Below, one piece after another: positions 37,049 through 48,740 of a stretch of DNA of 64,000 nt. The notes below the pieces were generated by a model that made no database searches, was not told the origin of the DNA, and worked only from the letters and a program-made list of their open reading frames with translations. The first letter of the stretch is position 1, and every line of letters starts with the position of its first letter. Origin of the DNA: Nymphaea colorata (taxonomy: Eukaryota > Streptophyta > Magnoliopsida > Nymphaeales > Nymphaeaceae); NCBI RefSeq assembly GCF_008831285.2, contig NC_045138.2, positions 40,539,115 through 40,603,114 of the forward strand, given 5' to 3'. The position numbers were made by a program, and so were the translations under genes.

Positions 37049-37511
37049 GGCAATGCATGACATGGCTGCTCAGTAAGTTTGTTCAGTTGGTGTCATTGGC
37101 CAAGCATAAAGTATGTTGCAATTTATGTATCATGATTTTGCTTGAAACTGTGTGGCTTGTGTGATTTTAATTCAAACACCTCATCCCATTCCCGGGGCTA
37201 CTGAAATATGAGGACTAGAAAACGTAAAAACTTATTAGACCCACCTTTTAGTGGTTTTACTGTATCAGGTCATCTGACTCACAGGTTGTCACATTAAAGT
37301 TGCTTTTTCTAATGAAGTCTTAAAGAGGTAGAAAAATGTAGTTTTGATGTGGCAACCGGCAACATACGTATTGTTGATCTAATCTGGTCGAATGATTTAC
37401 AGACGACGTGGTTCCGCAGCAGTTATTGTGCTTCTTGGTTTTTTATATACCAAAGCAGCGTCTCAATGGCAACTAGACAAACTTAGCTGAACCACAATGT
37501 GATGCATTGCC
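37049..37511 (+). ncRNA. MIRNA-like hairpin, copy 2 (paralogue of 28713-28850)
   Basis: The 5' arm (37049-37099) pairs with the 3' arm (37462-37511) around a large loop of about 360 bases. The base of the stem, GGCAATGCAT with ATGCATTGCC, is perfect, as is the TAAGTTTGT/ACAAACTTA core. The outer and middle parts carry more bulges than copy 1. The 18-base 5'-arm core matches copy 1 exactly. The 3'-arm segment AACT(A/G)(A/G)ACA(A/G)ACTTAGCTG is nearly the same. Flanking words (CCATGGTTAC before, TGTGATGC after) also match. The long loop and extra mismatches suggest either a younger miRNA precursor or a decaying duplicate. Confidence 0.45.
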
Positions 37512-38205
37512 GTGTACGTCTTCTTTTATGCTATCGTGAGTAACCATGTCAGAATCTGGTCTTTTCTCTTCTTAAACATGGTTTACCTGTTCATTCTTTT
37601 AAGAATGCTAAGCCATGGCCAACAACTTCATTTGGATGAGTAACGGCCTAATGTCCTACATTTTGCAGAACATGCACAACTAGTTTGCAGTGTTGCTTGT
37701 AACTATTGTCTGCCACTATGCGAATGCGATGCAGAGAAAGCAAGAAGACTTTTTGAGGGGAAGCAGCGCCAGTTATTCCCCAAACTTGAAGTCTTCAACA
37801 TCTGTTGGCACTATTTATCAATATGGACTTGCCCAAAGAAATTTTTTCCCCATGCTGGAATCTCGTGTAGGCAAGAACGTTTCACACTTTTTTGTGCAAA
37901 ACTTGGTTAACAGAGGAATTTGGAAGATATTAGATAAGACCTTGGATGAAGCTTCAATTCTGCCAATTCTTTTTTGCTTTTCCTTGTGTTGCCGTAGGGC
38001 TTCGAAGCTGCAACTCTTTTCGATTTCATTTCTCCTCCCACAGCCCATTAATCAAGTTCGCTGGCCTTCGAAGGGTTCTCATTTTTCTTTGTAAAGCAAG
38101 CTCGGCAAATCTGGCTGCAAATTAATTGTTGAAAAATGCTTATTATTTTCTTAATTGTTCATACTTTTCTTCACTTGAAATACTCGAGTTGGAAGTCCTC
38201 AAGTG

Positions 38206-38362
38206 CAGGGGCGAAGCCAGGATTTTTTTCAGGGGCGAGCCAAGAAAAGCAACGAGTCGGGCCAAATTAAAAAAAATTGATTTTTTCAATATACAAAAAA
38301 ACCTACGCTCACCTAAGCCATGGCCCAGACGGCCTCCCGGCTCCCCCCTCCCTCCGCCCCTA
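38206..38362. mobile_element. 157-bp hAT-type MITE with perfect 8-bp target duplication
   Basis: The element is flanked by the direct repeat CTCAAGTG at 38198-38205 and 38363-38370. Its ends are inverted: CAGGGGCGAAGCC on the left, and CCTCCGCCCCTA on the right, which reads TAGGGGCGGAGG in reverse. An 8-bp duplication with CAGGGGCG-type ends is the signature of the hAT superfamily. The element has no coding capacity, so it depends on a transposase encoded elsewhere. Confidence 0.85.
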
Positions 38363-38370
38363 CTCAAGTG

Positions 38371-40336
38371 GGTTGGTGCAACGGTCAGGGTAGAAACTAA
38401 TAGGCGGTCATTTCTCGTATCGAATTTATGGAGTATCAACTCTCTGTGCTGCAAAAAAGGGTGTCATTGACACGTAAGTTGAAGTAAAGCATACCCTATA
38501 GTGACAATGAGTTGAGTGAGAGTTCCGGCTTTCTTGTTTTGCAATAGAATTAAATACTCCTCATACTCACCTAAAAATAATTAGAAACATTAGTATATGT
38601 AATGTTCACTTAAAGAGAAATTTGATCAACTACCTTTTTTCCGGTGGTCCTGTTCGCCAATGTTTGCCGTGATCTGTTGGTTCTTAGAAAGATTCTTTAC
38701 ATTTGTTGGCAGCGTGTAGCACTTGGCATCATTTATTGGAGCGGGTGGTCAAAATTGATTCATCCCCGGTGCATGGCAATATAAACTGATTAAGAACTGA
38801 ATTTGGATATGCTACATAGCTTCAGTTTTGAGTGAGAGTCTAAACTTTAGATAAATCAAATATAAATGCTTATATAGTTGGGATATTAGACTGTCTGGAT
38901 TTTGGTTTTTGACTTCAAAAGAAAAACACATACACACCCACTTCAAGATTGAATTCAAAATGCAGAATCAATTTTGATCAAGTCAACCACAAGTTAAAAA
39001 AATTTACATTTCTAGCCCTAAAAATATAACTTCCACTAGTTTTACTAGTGTTAGAGACAGCCAGTGAGGCTTCAATTTACATGTTCACCGGGCTTAGGAC
39101 GGTTGAATGAAGACAAGAATCAATAGTTGTATCCGTCTCATATAATGTTCCTGTTGCCAAACAACTTTTAAAGGGTCATTTGACTACAGTAACACATTAT
39201 TATTGTCCAATGAATTATCCCAAAAAATGGTCCTGATTCTATAGTGTCATAGATCTATGTTATTTTTTGAAACAGATTCATATATGACAGCAACAATATT
39301 TTATTGTTATCAAACAACCACTGAAGTGATCTCTTTCTACCATTGTGGTTTTTAAGAAATTTTATTCAAACTTCACAATTCTTATATGAGTTTGACCAAG
39401 TTAAATCCAACATAAGGTTCTTCCCCTAACTTTCCTTTAAATGCCAATAAGTAGGCAGGTCTGCGTGACAATTTAGCTAAAACCAATTCAAATACTTCAA
39501 TTGGTTGCCCTCATCCGCACTCGAGACATACAATTTATATGGAAATTAATATATTTCAAAATCTTATGCATATCAGATTATCTTCACTTATTTTTATAAT
39601 TTAAGCGACAAATCAAACTCATTTATGAGGACAGAACATGTGGACTGGATATAGATAAAGACCAGATGGCCTCATCATTACGACCCGCTTTGATCGGCAT
39701 CGCATCTCCTGATTGCAAGGAAAAACGAGTGTTTATCACGAATTCAAAGGAAAATGTGGCGCTTAATTAGGTTTTTTCGAGTAAAAGGTCGGTTGGTATT
39801 AGAAATTTGGGAAGGAGACGCTATTTTGTTTACAGCTGGCGTTCCTAAAGCCTCTTACTTGACGCTAAAATGTGTTATTTGGTCACAAATCATAGACGTC
39901 CAGGTGCCAAATTCTCCTTCCGCTCGGTCCCTCGTTGTAGAAAGAGAAAGAGGGAGAGGAAGAGACACCAGAGGGAGCCGGGAGAGAGGGGGGCGGAGCT
40001 GCCGGCGCGAGTGCGTTAGGGTTTTGTTCCTGTTTGGCTGTTGCTCGAACACAGAGTGGGGCGGTCGATGCTCCGTCCGCCATCGACCCCTGTGCCTTCG
40101 CCTTCTTCTCCTCCTCTTCCTCTTTCTCATTAAATGTGCGTCTGCACCCCCGCAGCTGCCACCATCACCACCATCATTGCTGCTTGTATCGCCACCGACT
40201 CAGCTACTAGCTTCCCTTTCATGTCTTCCTTGTGCTGCCGCCTTTGCACTGCCCCTTCCGGTGCTGCGCTTCTCTATGAAACCCTAGCTCACATACGATC
40301 CCAACACGAGAGCTTTCTGTATCTCCCTCTCCGGCA
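38371..40336. promoter_or_regulatory. UBP24 upstream region and 5' UTR
   Basis: A MITE-like copy lies at 39172-39320. From about 39900 the sequence becomes GC- and purine-rich (GAAAGAGAAAGAGGGAG), then CT-rich with a potential leader of up to 400 bases before the ATG at 40337. No TATA box stood out. The open frames across 39754-40340 are leader-sequence artefacts of low stop density. Confidence 0.45.
39172..39320. mobile_element. MITE-like copy, GTTTGGCAA family (diverged)
   Basis: The left end, AGGGTCATTTGACTACAGTAA, and the right end, TTGTTATCAAACAACC, are imperfect inverted repeats. The internal GATTCATA..GACAG words match other copies of the family. No target duplication found. Confidence 0.45.
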
Positions 40337-40701
40337 ATGAGTAATCCCAAGGTTGTTGGTCTTGCATCTTTGTTTGTTTTTTTCTTTTTTGTTGTTTGTC
40401 GGAATTTGTGTCTTCACTTGCTGATTTTCGGTTCCTACTATATTAAATCCTTGCTCGTTCTATTTGATTTTATTTTTGTGGTTATCTCTGGTACTCGTTT
40501 TTCGTGCTAGAAGGATGTTTCTACGGTTCGATTCATTTGATTAAAATTGTTCGGGAATTAGCGTTTGGAGTACAATGGTGTGTAGTTCTGGAATATGGAA
40601 AGATGAAGAGTCCGCCTTGTCGTGGAGGTTTAATTTTCTTTTGATGTCTATATCGGTGATCCGGGGAAATTGGGGATTCACGAGCGTTTTCTTTCCCTTT
40701 C

Positions 40702-40736
<35 letters not shown>

Positions 40737-43700
40737 CTTCCTTAAAAAAAATACAGAAATCAAAGAACTTGAGATTGCTGTTGGGAGCTTTCAATGATCA
40801 GCTGACTCGATACTTCTCTTTACCTTGTTCTCCCTTGGAAAAAAAAAAGGATCATTGAACTAATAAATTTGATTTGCGGATGGAAACATTGTGGTGGATA
40901 AAAGTTTTAGTTGATATGATCTGCTCGGGCATTCTAATTCTTTTGATGGTTCTCAGATTGCCGTTTTGGTTATACCGATTCAACCCAGAAAGAAGAAGGG
41001 ACGGCCCTCACCTGTTTTAGATATTTATAACTCCTTTATGTGGCAGTGATTACATAGTAGTTTCTTCGTGAAGTTTATGCAACATTTTTTAATTTGTTTG
41101 AGTGTGCTTGCCGCCTTGAACGTATGTCTTCTGATGGTCTTTATGCTTCAAGGTGCATAAAGTCTATAGATTGATGAGTCTATCTTTTTTTAGCAGGTTG
41201 TGGTGTTTGGATCATTCACTGAAGATGAAACAAGGTTGTTCCAGAAGGCTTTGGTTGGAAATCCTTCCGAGTCTGTGAAGAAGACTGACTTGCAATTTGG
41301 CTCATTGGACTATGCGGCAGTCGTTGGGAGCTACAGTGCCAAACAGCCGAGCCAAGCAAATGGTTCTAAAATATGTGAACCAGTAAAACCACTTTCTGAG
41401 AATGGGCTACCAACTAGTCACAAAGCTAAGTCCACGGATGGCATACAGAGAGTATCTGCAAATACAAAATCAGTTGTCGCTTCTCCTCATTTCAGTCATG
41501 TTAATACTGGCACTGAAGCAGCTAAGAAGGTCGCTGCTGGAATTAGATCGGTGTCTGGGTCACTACAAAATGGATCAGGTACCTTAAAGCCATCAACGGG
41601 GCAGCTGCCTGAGAAGGATGCCCGTTCTGTTGGGAGCCCTGATGGGGCAGCCAAACATTTATGCGTAGAAAATTCCACTAGTACTTTGGCCCACATTTTG
41701 GATGTTCAAACGAATGTCAAAGGAGGTTCCGATGCTAAGCCTGTCATTTCAGACAAACCAGAGACAGTTTCTGCTTCCTTGCAGAAGTTGAATATCGGGT
41801 TGGGCGTGGAAAATAGTGGTTCTCAAATTTCTCATCTATCTGATGTTCATGGAGATGGCAGTATGTTTGTTTCAGGAGTTCTTCAGAAGCCAAAGTCTGA
41901 GGACCACCATGGTAATAGTGGGGGTAGTTCTCCACACGTCCCTGAGGATGGAACACCAAAATATGGAAGCAGCACAATCACTGGTGATATCATTTGCAGT
42001 AATTCCTTTGTTCACTCGTCAAACGGTCCGACTTCAGGAAAGGATGTAAACAATGCATCAAATGGGATAGAGACATCTGTCAAATATGTGCAACCAAGAG
42101 GCTTAATAAACTTGGGCAATCTGTGCTTTCTTAATGCAACTCTTCAAGCACTTCTTTCGTGTTCACTTTTTGTTCAGCTTTTACAGAAACTTATTGTTCG
42201 TGATATCCCCAAGGTCAGCACTTTAAATGAGAATTTCTTTTTTGTAATTTTGGGTGAGAATTCATGAATAATATTTTTTTCTCTTTTTTCCTTTTTAACG
42301 TTAGACGGGATACCCAACATTACATGCGTTTACTGAGCTCATTTCTGAGTTTGAAGCATCAAGGGATTTGAGTGCAAGAAAGAATGCAAGTGCTGTTGTT
42401 GAGGTTGGAAAGCCATTTAGTCCTGTGATGTTTGAATCTGTCTTAAAGAAGTTCACTCCAGATTTGCCTGCAAGCATATCAGGGAGGCCAAGGTACCTTA
42501 TGCTGGTTAAGTTCTCTTGTCTGATTACAATTAAAATGCCAGAGGATTCAGTCTTTTTTGTCTTGAGTAGTACAAAATTGGTGGAATTGCTTACAGATTA
42601 TCAGTCACTGATGATGATTATGAATCTTAGTCTGCCTATTCTAATTGGAGAAGTATATGTGCTTGTGCCAGTAACAAGTTGTAATTTGAATCCATGTGCA
42701 GGCAAGAAGATGCTCAGGAGTTCTTAAGTTTCGTGATGGACCAGATGCATGATGAGTTATTAAAACTGGAAGGTCACCTGTCATTTTCGGATGGGGGAAG
42801 GTCATCATTGGTTTCTTCTGCTGAAGATGATGACTGGGAAACTGTTGGACCAAAAAATAAGACTGCAGTGACCAGAACTCAAAGTTTTGTGCCATCTGAG
42901 TTGAGTGATATATTTGGAGGGCAGCTACGAAGTGTTGTTAAAGCAAGAGGTTTGTTAATGTGTGATGCTTATATGAGTCCCTAGTTGTAGGTTGTAGGTA
43001 CTTATGCTTCTTCTGTCTGTGGTGCTTACATAGAGACATATTTATACTTTATACACTTTGCACTTTTTTCTTATAAGGAAAAAAATTTCGCCATGCATAT
43101 GTGCATGTGCATGCATTGAATAGATCAGCCAAGTGAACTGAAGAGCTAGTGGCGTGAACTTTACCATGAATCTTTCTAATACTAAAGGCTTTGTTTTTCA
43201 TGTACATATATTGTTTCCGAAGATTAAAACCCTGTTGTTGTTGGACTTTTTTTTCTGACAGGCAATAAAGCATCAGCTACAGTGCAGCCATTCCTTCTGC
43301 TTCATTTGGATATATTTCCTGATGCTGTTCATACAATTGAGGATGCACTCCGGCTGTTTTCTGCGCCAGAAACACTTGAAGGCTACAGAGCATCAACAGG
43401 AAAGGTATTTGAATCTTGGCAAAACCCGGCGCCAGTAATTGGACCAAGAGAGCAAAATTGGTGAATGAAAGATATTCTTTGAAAATGGGCAGGTCTTCTG
43501 TTGTGCTTTACAGTTTAGCGACCGAGTCTAACATATCAGTGTGGTACATAATTGCATGACTGTTCTATTAAAAAGAACAAGGTGTAGACGACGTGGTGAT
43601 TGTGGTTAAAGATTACTACAAGTAGCATTGCATTCATATAATTCGTGTAGGTGTTACCAATAAGAAACAGTGTGCAAGCACTTTTTCTTGTTTGATATTG

Positions 43701-45623
43701 GGGAGAGTTTGTGGAAGGATGTCACTTGAGAATGAATTAAATTGGTAACAAAGAAGCTTGAGAATGAGGCAGAACAGAAATAAGAGCCAAAGCTTCTCCT
43801 TACCTAATGAATTTTCTATTATAAATCCAGTGAAGGTTTCGTAGAATCATAATGCGCCCTTCAATCCTATTTGCTATCAAACGCTTGATGTGGATCACCA
43901 AGTGTTTGACTCCATATTTCTGATGTTTTCAGTGGTATTTTCTTTGTCGTACTATGCCTGCAAAACTTGGAGTCATTGTATCTAGATTTCAACAATTATT
44001 TGGTAAGAGTGTTATCCACTTAACAGTAGTCCTTTTATATTCTTTTGATCTCTGTGGAACAAACTGATGATTTTGTATTCTATATTTTTATGTACCGTGA
44101 TGCAAGGTGAGCCAATTGCAACGGCACTTTTTATGGCAAAAATAGCTTTCCTGCTGAAATAGTTTTGGAATTGCTATATTCACACTGTATTTTGCTTCAG
44201 ATGGCTACTTTCAAATTGAATTCCTGCTGTATTAATTATTGTTAAATGTTTTAAGTTTTAACAGATATTTTGAATCAGGATTTCATGTATATGAGTCACC
44301 AAACCAATCACATGCCAGAAAATTGATCACCGCTATAGTCAATTAGTCATGTATGTAACTAACATATAAAGGTGGATGAACTTATAACCATAGTTGGTTG
44401 CAACATTGAACAATTCACTACGCATAGAGCTTTCAAAACAGTGTTTTGCACACCCACATTGCCGTCATCATGTCCTTATCACGTGCATTGGGAATTTTCA
44501 TAAAGAAATATCTTTAATAGTGTGTTTTGGGAGCTTTCAGATACAAATACCTTTATTGGTCAGGCTCCTTATTGGAGTTTATTTCGAGCAAATTGAAGAA
44601 TTTATAATGATATTTTTGCAAATTTTTAAAGAAAATCCCTATGAATTTGTGTTTCCAGCAAATAGGATGTTATCTTGGTAACAGCTGGCAGAATGACCAT
44701 CGGTGCAGATCTTGATGGTAGTAGCAACTATGCAAATGAGAACTAGCTTGTTTATCAACTTCTGGCCCTCTAAGTTTCGTTGTCTGAAGGCACTTCTTTT
44801 CTAAAACTGTTATTGGTAGTGATCCACATATTCTCCTTGTGAGCTTTATCAGTTTTGTATGTATTCCTGTCCTGCTTCCTTCACTTTGTTGATTCCTACG
44901 ATTGGTGTACCTTAGGCAGGCAAATTTGGACTTCAGAATGTAACCATTGTTGTTTCTGCTTGATGTGAAATAGATGGTCTTCAACTCAAAAAGTCGAGAA
45001 TTGTTATTTTGTAGGCTTGGAGACAATTAACTTATGTTTCCATACTGTATCAACTAAGTTGCCTTATGAGCTCTGGTGTACTGATAGGCTAATATTATTG
45101 TGACCTGATTGATTTCAATCTTTCATCGCCTTGCTGCTTCTTGGTGCTGCTGTCATATAACTTTGTCTTTTATGATAACAGGCTGGAGTCGTCAGTGCCC
45201 AGAAGTCTGTGAAAATACAGACCCTGTCCAAGATTATGATTCTACATTTGATGCGGTTCAGCTATGGGAGCCTGGGAAGTACCAAACTGCATAAACCTGT
45301 TAAATTCCCCCTAGAATTGGTTCTTGGGCGTGAGCTGCTTGTCTCATCTACGACAGAGGTCAGATTGCTCCGGGTTTTTGCTTCTTCTGTTTTTTCTGTA
45401 ATAATTCTTAAATTAACACTATGGTGTTCTCCAGGGCAGGAGATATGAACTTGTTGCTACAATTACCCATATAGGGAGAGACCCATCAAGAGGACATTAT
45501 GTAGCTGATGCGAAGCATGTGGAAGGCAGATGGCTACGTTTTGATGATGCATCAGTCAGTGTCGTGGGTCAAAATGACGTGCTCCATGATCAGGCTTACG
45601 TACTTTTTTATCAGCAGGTTTAG
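40337..45623 (+). CDS. UBP24: Ubiquitin carboxyl-terminal hydrolase 24-type (USP10 family)
   Basis: Seven exons join in frame to 658 residues: 40337-40351, 41197-42213, 42305-42492, 42702-42949, 43262-43404, 45182-45358, 45435-45623. The first coding exon is only five codons (MSNPK) and splices to [13 protein letters not shown], the start typical of plant UBP24. A long Ser/Gly-rich, probably disordered region fills residues 20-300. The Cys box [19 protein letters not shown] places the nucleophile at C315. [19 protein letters not shown] follows. The His box is [12 protein letters not shown] (H617), with LRFDDASV carrying the acidic partner (D633/D634). All catalytic residues are present, so it should be an active cysteine deubiquitinase. 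Arabidopsis UBP24 has been linked to ABA signalling; the same role here is inferred. It is about 100 residues longer than Arabidopsis UBP24 as I remember it, mostly N-terminal. Confidence 0.95.
40704..40734. repeat. (CT)n microsatellite in UBP24 intron 1
   Basis: About fifteen uninterrupted CT units sit in the first intron (40352-41196), downstream of the five-codon first exon. Confidence 0.9.
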
Positions 45624-46126
45624 GTTTCTCCTGAGTTTCGCTGTAAAGTTTCACAACAACTTACTGTAGATATTGCCAGGGAAGTGGCTGTTGCCACCAA
45701 TCGGTATCATGTTCATGGCTGAAGCGCCATATGTGAAGTTCCTTGACGAGAAGGGGTGGTTTTCAGCCATTTGTATTTTTGGTTTCACATGAACTTTTCG
45801 CCATTTAACCAAGCTGTCGTGACCGACGGCTTTTATTGACTCCTGTAAATTTGTTGAGAAATTTGTGCACCATCTGTAGATATAGAGGCGACATGGCGTT
45901 TATGTAGAGTGGTTTATCTACGCATTCCTTGCCTGTAGTTGGACATACATGTGCCTGCATTCGCTTGACTGCCTTTTCGTTGCATGGTTAAGATAAAGAA
46001 AAAAAAATTACTATAAGTATGTGTGTACGTGGAGAACAGGAGGATCATGGGATTGAAAACAATGTAATGAGGACGAGGGAGAGAAAAAAGGGCGGGAGGG
46101 TTGTGGAAAGTGAAAAGAGGAGTGAG

Positions 46127-46305
46127 AAAAAGTGGTTTAAGCTGAAGTCTTCCATTCATCCCGGATGCACGGATGTGTGTGTGTACATCGTCTCACACAC
46201 ACATCCGATGCATCCGGGATGAATGGAAGAAAACCGCTCAAGCATATCTAAGGGATTCAAGGATCTGTCGTTCCGGGTTCGGAAGATCAGCTTAAACCAC
46301 TTTTT
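46127..46305. repeat. Nested inverted repeat (foldback)
   Basis: The outer arms are a perfect 19-bp inverted pair, 46127-46145 and 46287-46305 (AAAAAGTGGTTTAAGCTGA and its complement). Inside them, about 40-bp arms (46148-46187 and 46191-46230) pair almost perfectly around a very short loop. A 56-base stretch on the right side only (46231-46286) breaks the symmetry, and GGAAGA occurs at both its edges. It could be a foldback transposon with an insertion, or a hairpin RNA gene. It starts about 500 bases after the UBP24 stop. Confidence 0.8.
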
Positions 46306-46357
46306 AATATATATATACATATATATGTATATATATAGAGAGAGAGAGAGAGAGAGT
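46306..46357. repeat. (TA)n / (GA)n microsatellite
   Basis: An imperfect (TA)n tract interrupted by CAT/GTA passes directly into (GA)n, immediately right of the foldback. Confidence 0.85.
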
Positions 46358-48404
46358 GAGTCTTGTGACAACTTTGCAGTGAGAGAGAGAAACTCATGAC
46401 AACTTTGCCATGTCAATGTATTATGTTCTTTGTTTTATCATAAAGGGGTTTTAAGGTTGTGATACAACGTACCTGCTGAGCATCTCACAGGAGAGGTAAA
46501 GGTGGTTGTATCAGGATCTAGACTCCCTACAATCTCTTTATATGACTTCGATTTCGAAGGACCAAACGTTTAGAAAGTGACAAAAATTGTTTAAATATGA
46601 ACTAGATATTGACATATTGAAACAGTTCAAACGACCTTCCTTGTCTCTGTTTTTTTTTTTTAATACTCGAAAAGGAAAGATATTTGATTTGTTTCAAACA
46701 TTAGCCAACAACGTTGAAGTTCACATACGCAGAGCAAGGAAGGTGGCAGTAATAATATCCAGTAACGATTCAGTTTGTGTCCTGAACCAGGTCGAATCTG
46801 AAGGGACGCACATAATGGTATCGATGGTTTAGCGTCCGCTGCTGCACTTTCCTGCTTCTTGGAACGTAGAAATTGCTTTCAGCTATGGAGTCGGATGTAT
46901 TTGTTTAACATACCATACTTACCATCATCTTCAGGTGGAAAGCCTTTTGAAATCATCGAACTTTTATTCAGGCAGTAGTGCAGCAGATCAGAATTGGGAT
47001 TGATATTGCTATTATCAAGTCCGACCATTTGTACATTGCTTACTGAACTCTGTTTGGAATACTGAAAAGTTGTATCCAAGTTTTTTATTTGATTATGCTC
47101 GTGAAAATTGGATATCCATCAGATTTGACAAGGGAAAAAAGTTACACTACATTCAGACCCAATTGATCGGATGTGAATTTTTCTTATTGAGTCAAACTAT
47201 TTGAGGTTTGGTTTCAAATCGAACTTTGTATTATAGACGAAGCATTGACATCCTTAACAAGTGTTGTTTGTAAGAAGAACACTAGAGTTCATTCTCAAAA
47301 GCAGAATTAAATTTGTTAGGCCTCGTAAGTCTCGTTGGTGTACATATTTTGTCACAGGTCACAGTGTGGTCTCATCTCTCGTGTGGCATCGATAAGTGGA
47401 AAACCTTTTTGCTCAGATTGCGTCTGTTATAAAACGAGGCAACAAAAGCTGCTGAGTTTAATGTTCCCAAAAAAACGGAAATATAAAAAATTTTAGAACA
47501 TATTATGGAAGGTATCGGTTGCAATATCTATGGCTATTCCAGTTTTCATCAACAAGCAATCAAGTTCAATAGGAATATATCCGTTGTATTGTGTCCAATT
47601 TGCAGATGGTTCTACTGAAACTTATGAATAATGGAATTGTGAACCAGTGGCTTGGTAGGTAAAATTCATAGATTTAATTTACTTGACTTTAGCGAACGAC
47701 TGTGGAAGCAAAAAAGCAAATATCCCAAAAATAAACGTGTCTCCCTTTTGTATTGTTCTATTTCAGTAAGAAGAGGAAACGAACAGTCTCTTTATTCTTT
47801 CCTAACTAATGAAAAGAAGAAAATAAATTAATACGTAAAGCCCATTCCGTAAAGCACTATTTATTTGGTGAAAACTTGTTCACCATTAGTTGTACTTGTT
47901 GTTCCTTGTCTGACTGCATCTTTCACTATTTGCATCAGGTTCTCTAGATTCAAAGTTTATATTTCTAAACTTCTATGCCCCAAGATTCTAAGAGTTGACT
48001 TAAACATGTTCTTTAACGTGGATAATATTTTTTAACATGAAGTTTCAACAACTGAATTTTAAGATTCCAATAGAATCTGATTCATGGACCTTGAACAAAA
48101 TGGAGAGCCAATTGATTCTTACATTATTTGGCATGCGAATCCCCACATACTTTATTTTATGCAAAAACACCCACAAATGTGTTTTAACATCAATTCTCAA
48201 ACCAAATCCGAACCACCTGCATCCATGCTTTAGAAATACTTGCTTTCTTTCAAGGGTGCTGCTCATATCTCTATTCATGTTTCTCATACATACATCCGTA
48301 CCTACAAACACAAACACAAACACATATTAGGGTTGGAAAGTGCCCAATCCAAATTGGAAGTATTGACATTTCTTCTTGTTCCGTCTTGTTCAGAAGTGAC
48401 TTAT

Positions 48405-48572
48405 AGGGGCCGTTTGGCAACAGTAATAATATTCTGTTATTATTTCATGTACCTACCCCAAATATTAGAGCAGATTCATAGAATATTGTAACATAGTGTT
48501 CCATGAACCTGCCCTAATAATTTAGGGTAGATACCTGAAAGAGTTACATAATGTCGTTGTTGCCAAATGACC
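48405..48572. mobile_element. MITE copy, GTTTGGCAA family
   Basis: The left end, AGGGGCCGTTTGGCAACAG, is inverted at the right end, GTTGCCAAATGACC. Inside are ATTCATAGAATATTGTAAC and TTCCATGAACCTGCCC, words shared with the copies at 54435 and 55713. The end sequence and size suggest a hAT-like non-autonomous element. A clean 8-bp target duplication was not found. Confidence 0.65.
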
Positions 48573-48579
48573 TGATAGA

Positions 48580-48740
48580 GGAAGTTTGGTAATACATACA
48601 CTGCATTCCTTGAAGCACAATGTTTCATGGATCTTTTTCTAAGGTTGAGATCTATACGTGGAACATTCTGCATTTTTCTAAAATTGAGACGGATTCATGA
48701 AGCAATGTATAGCACAGTATTCTCGTTACCAAATGCCCCC
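48580..48740. mobile_element. MITE copy adjacent to the previous one
   Basis: It begins only a few bases after the preceding copy with AGTTTGGTAATACATA and ends with TCTCGTTACCAAATGCCCCC. The internal GATTCATGAAGCAATG and TTTCATGGATC words are shared with the family. This is a tandem or nested pair of diverged copies. Confidence 0.5.
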
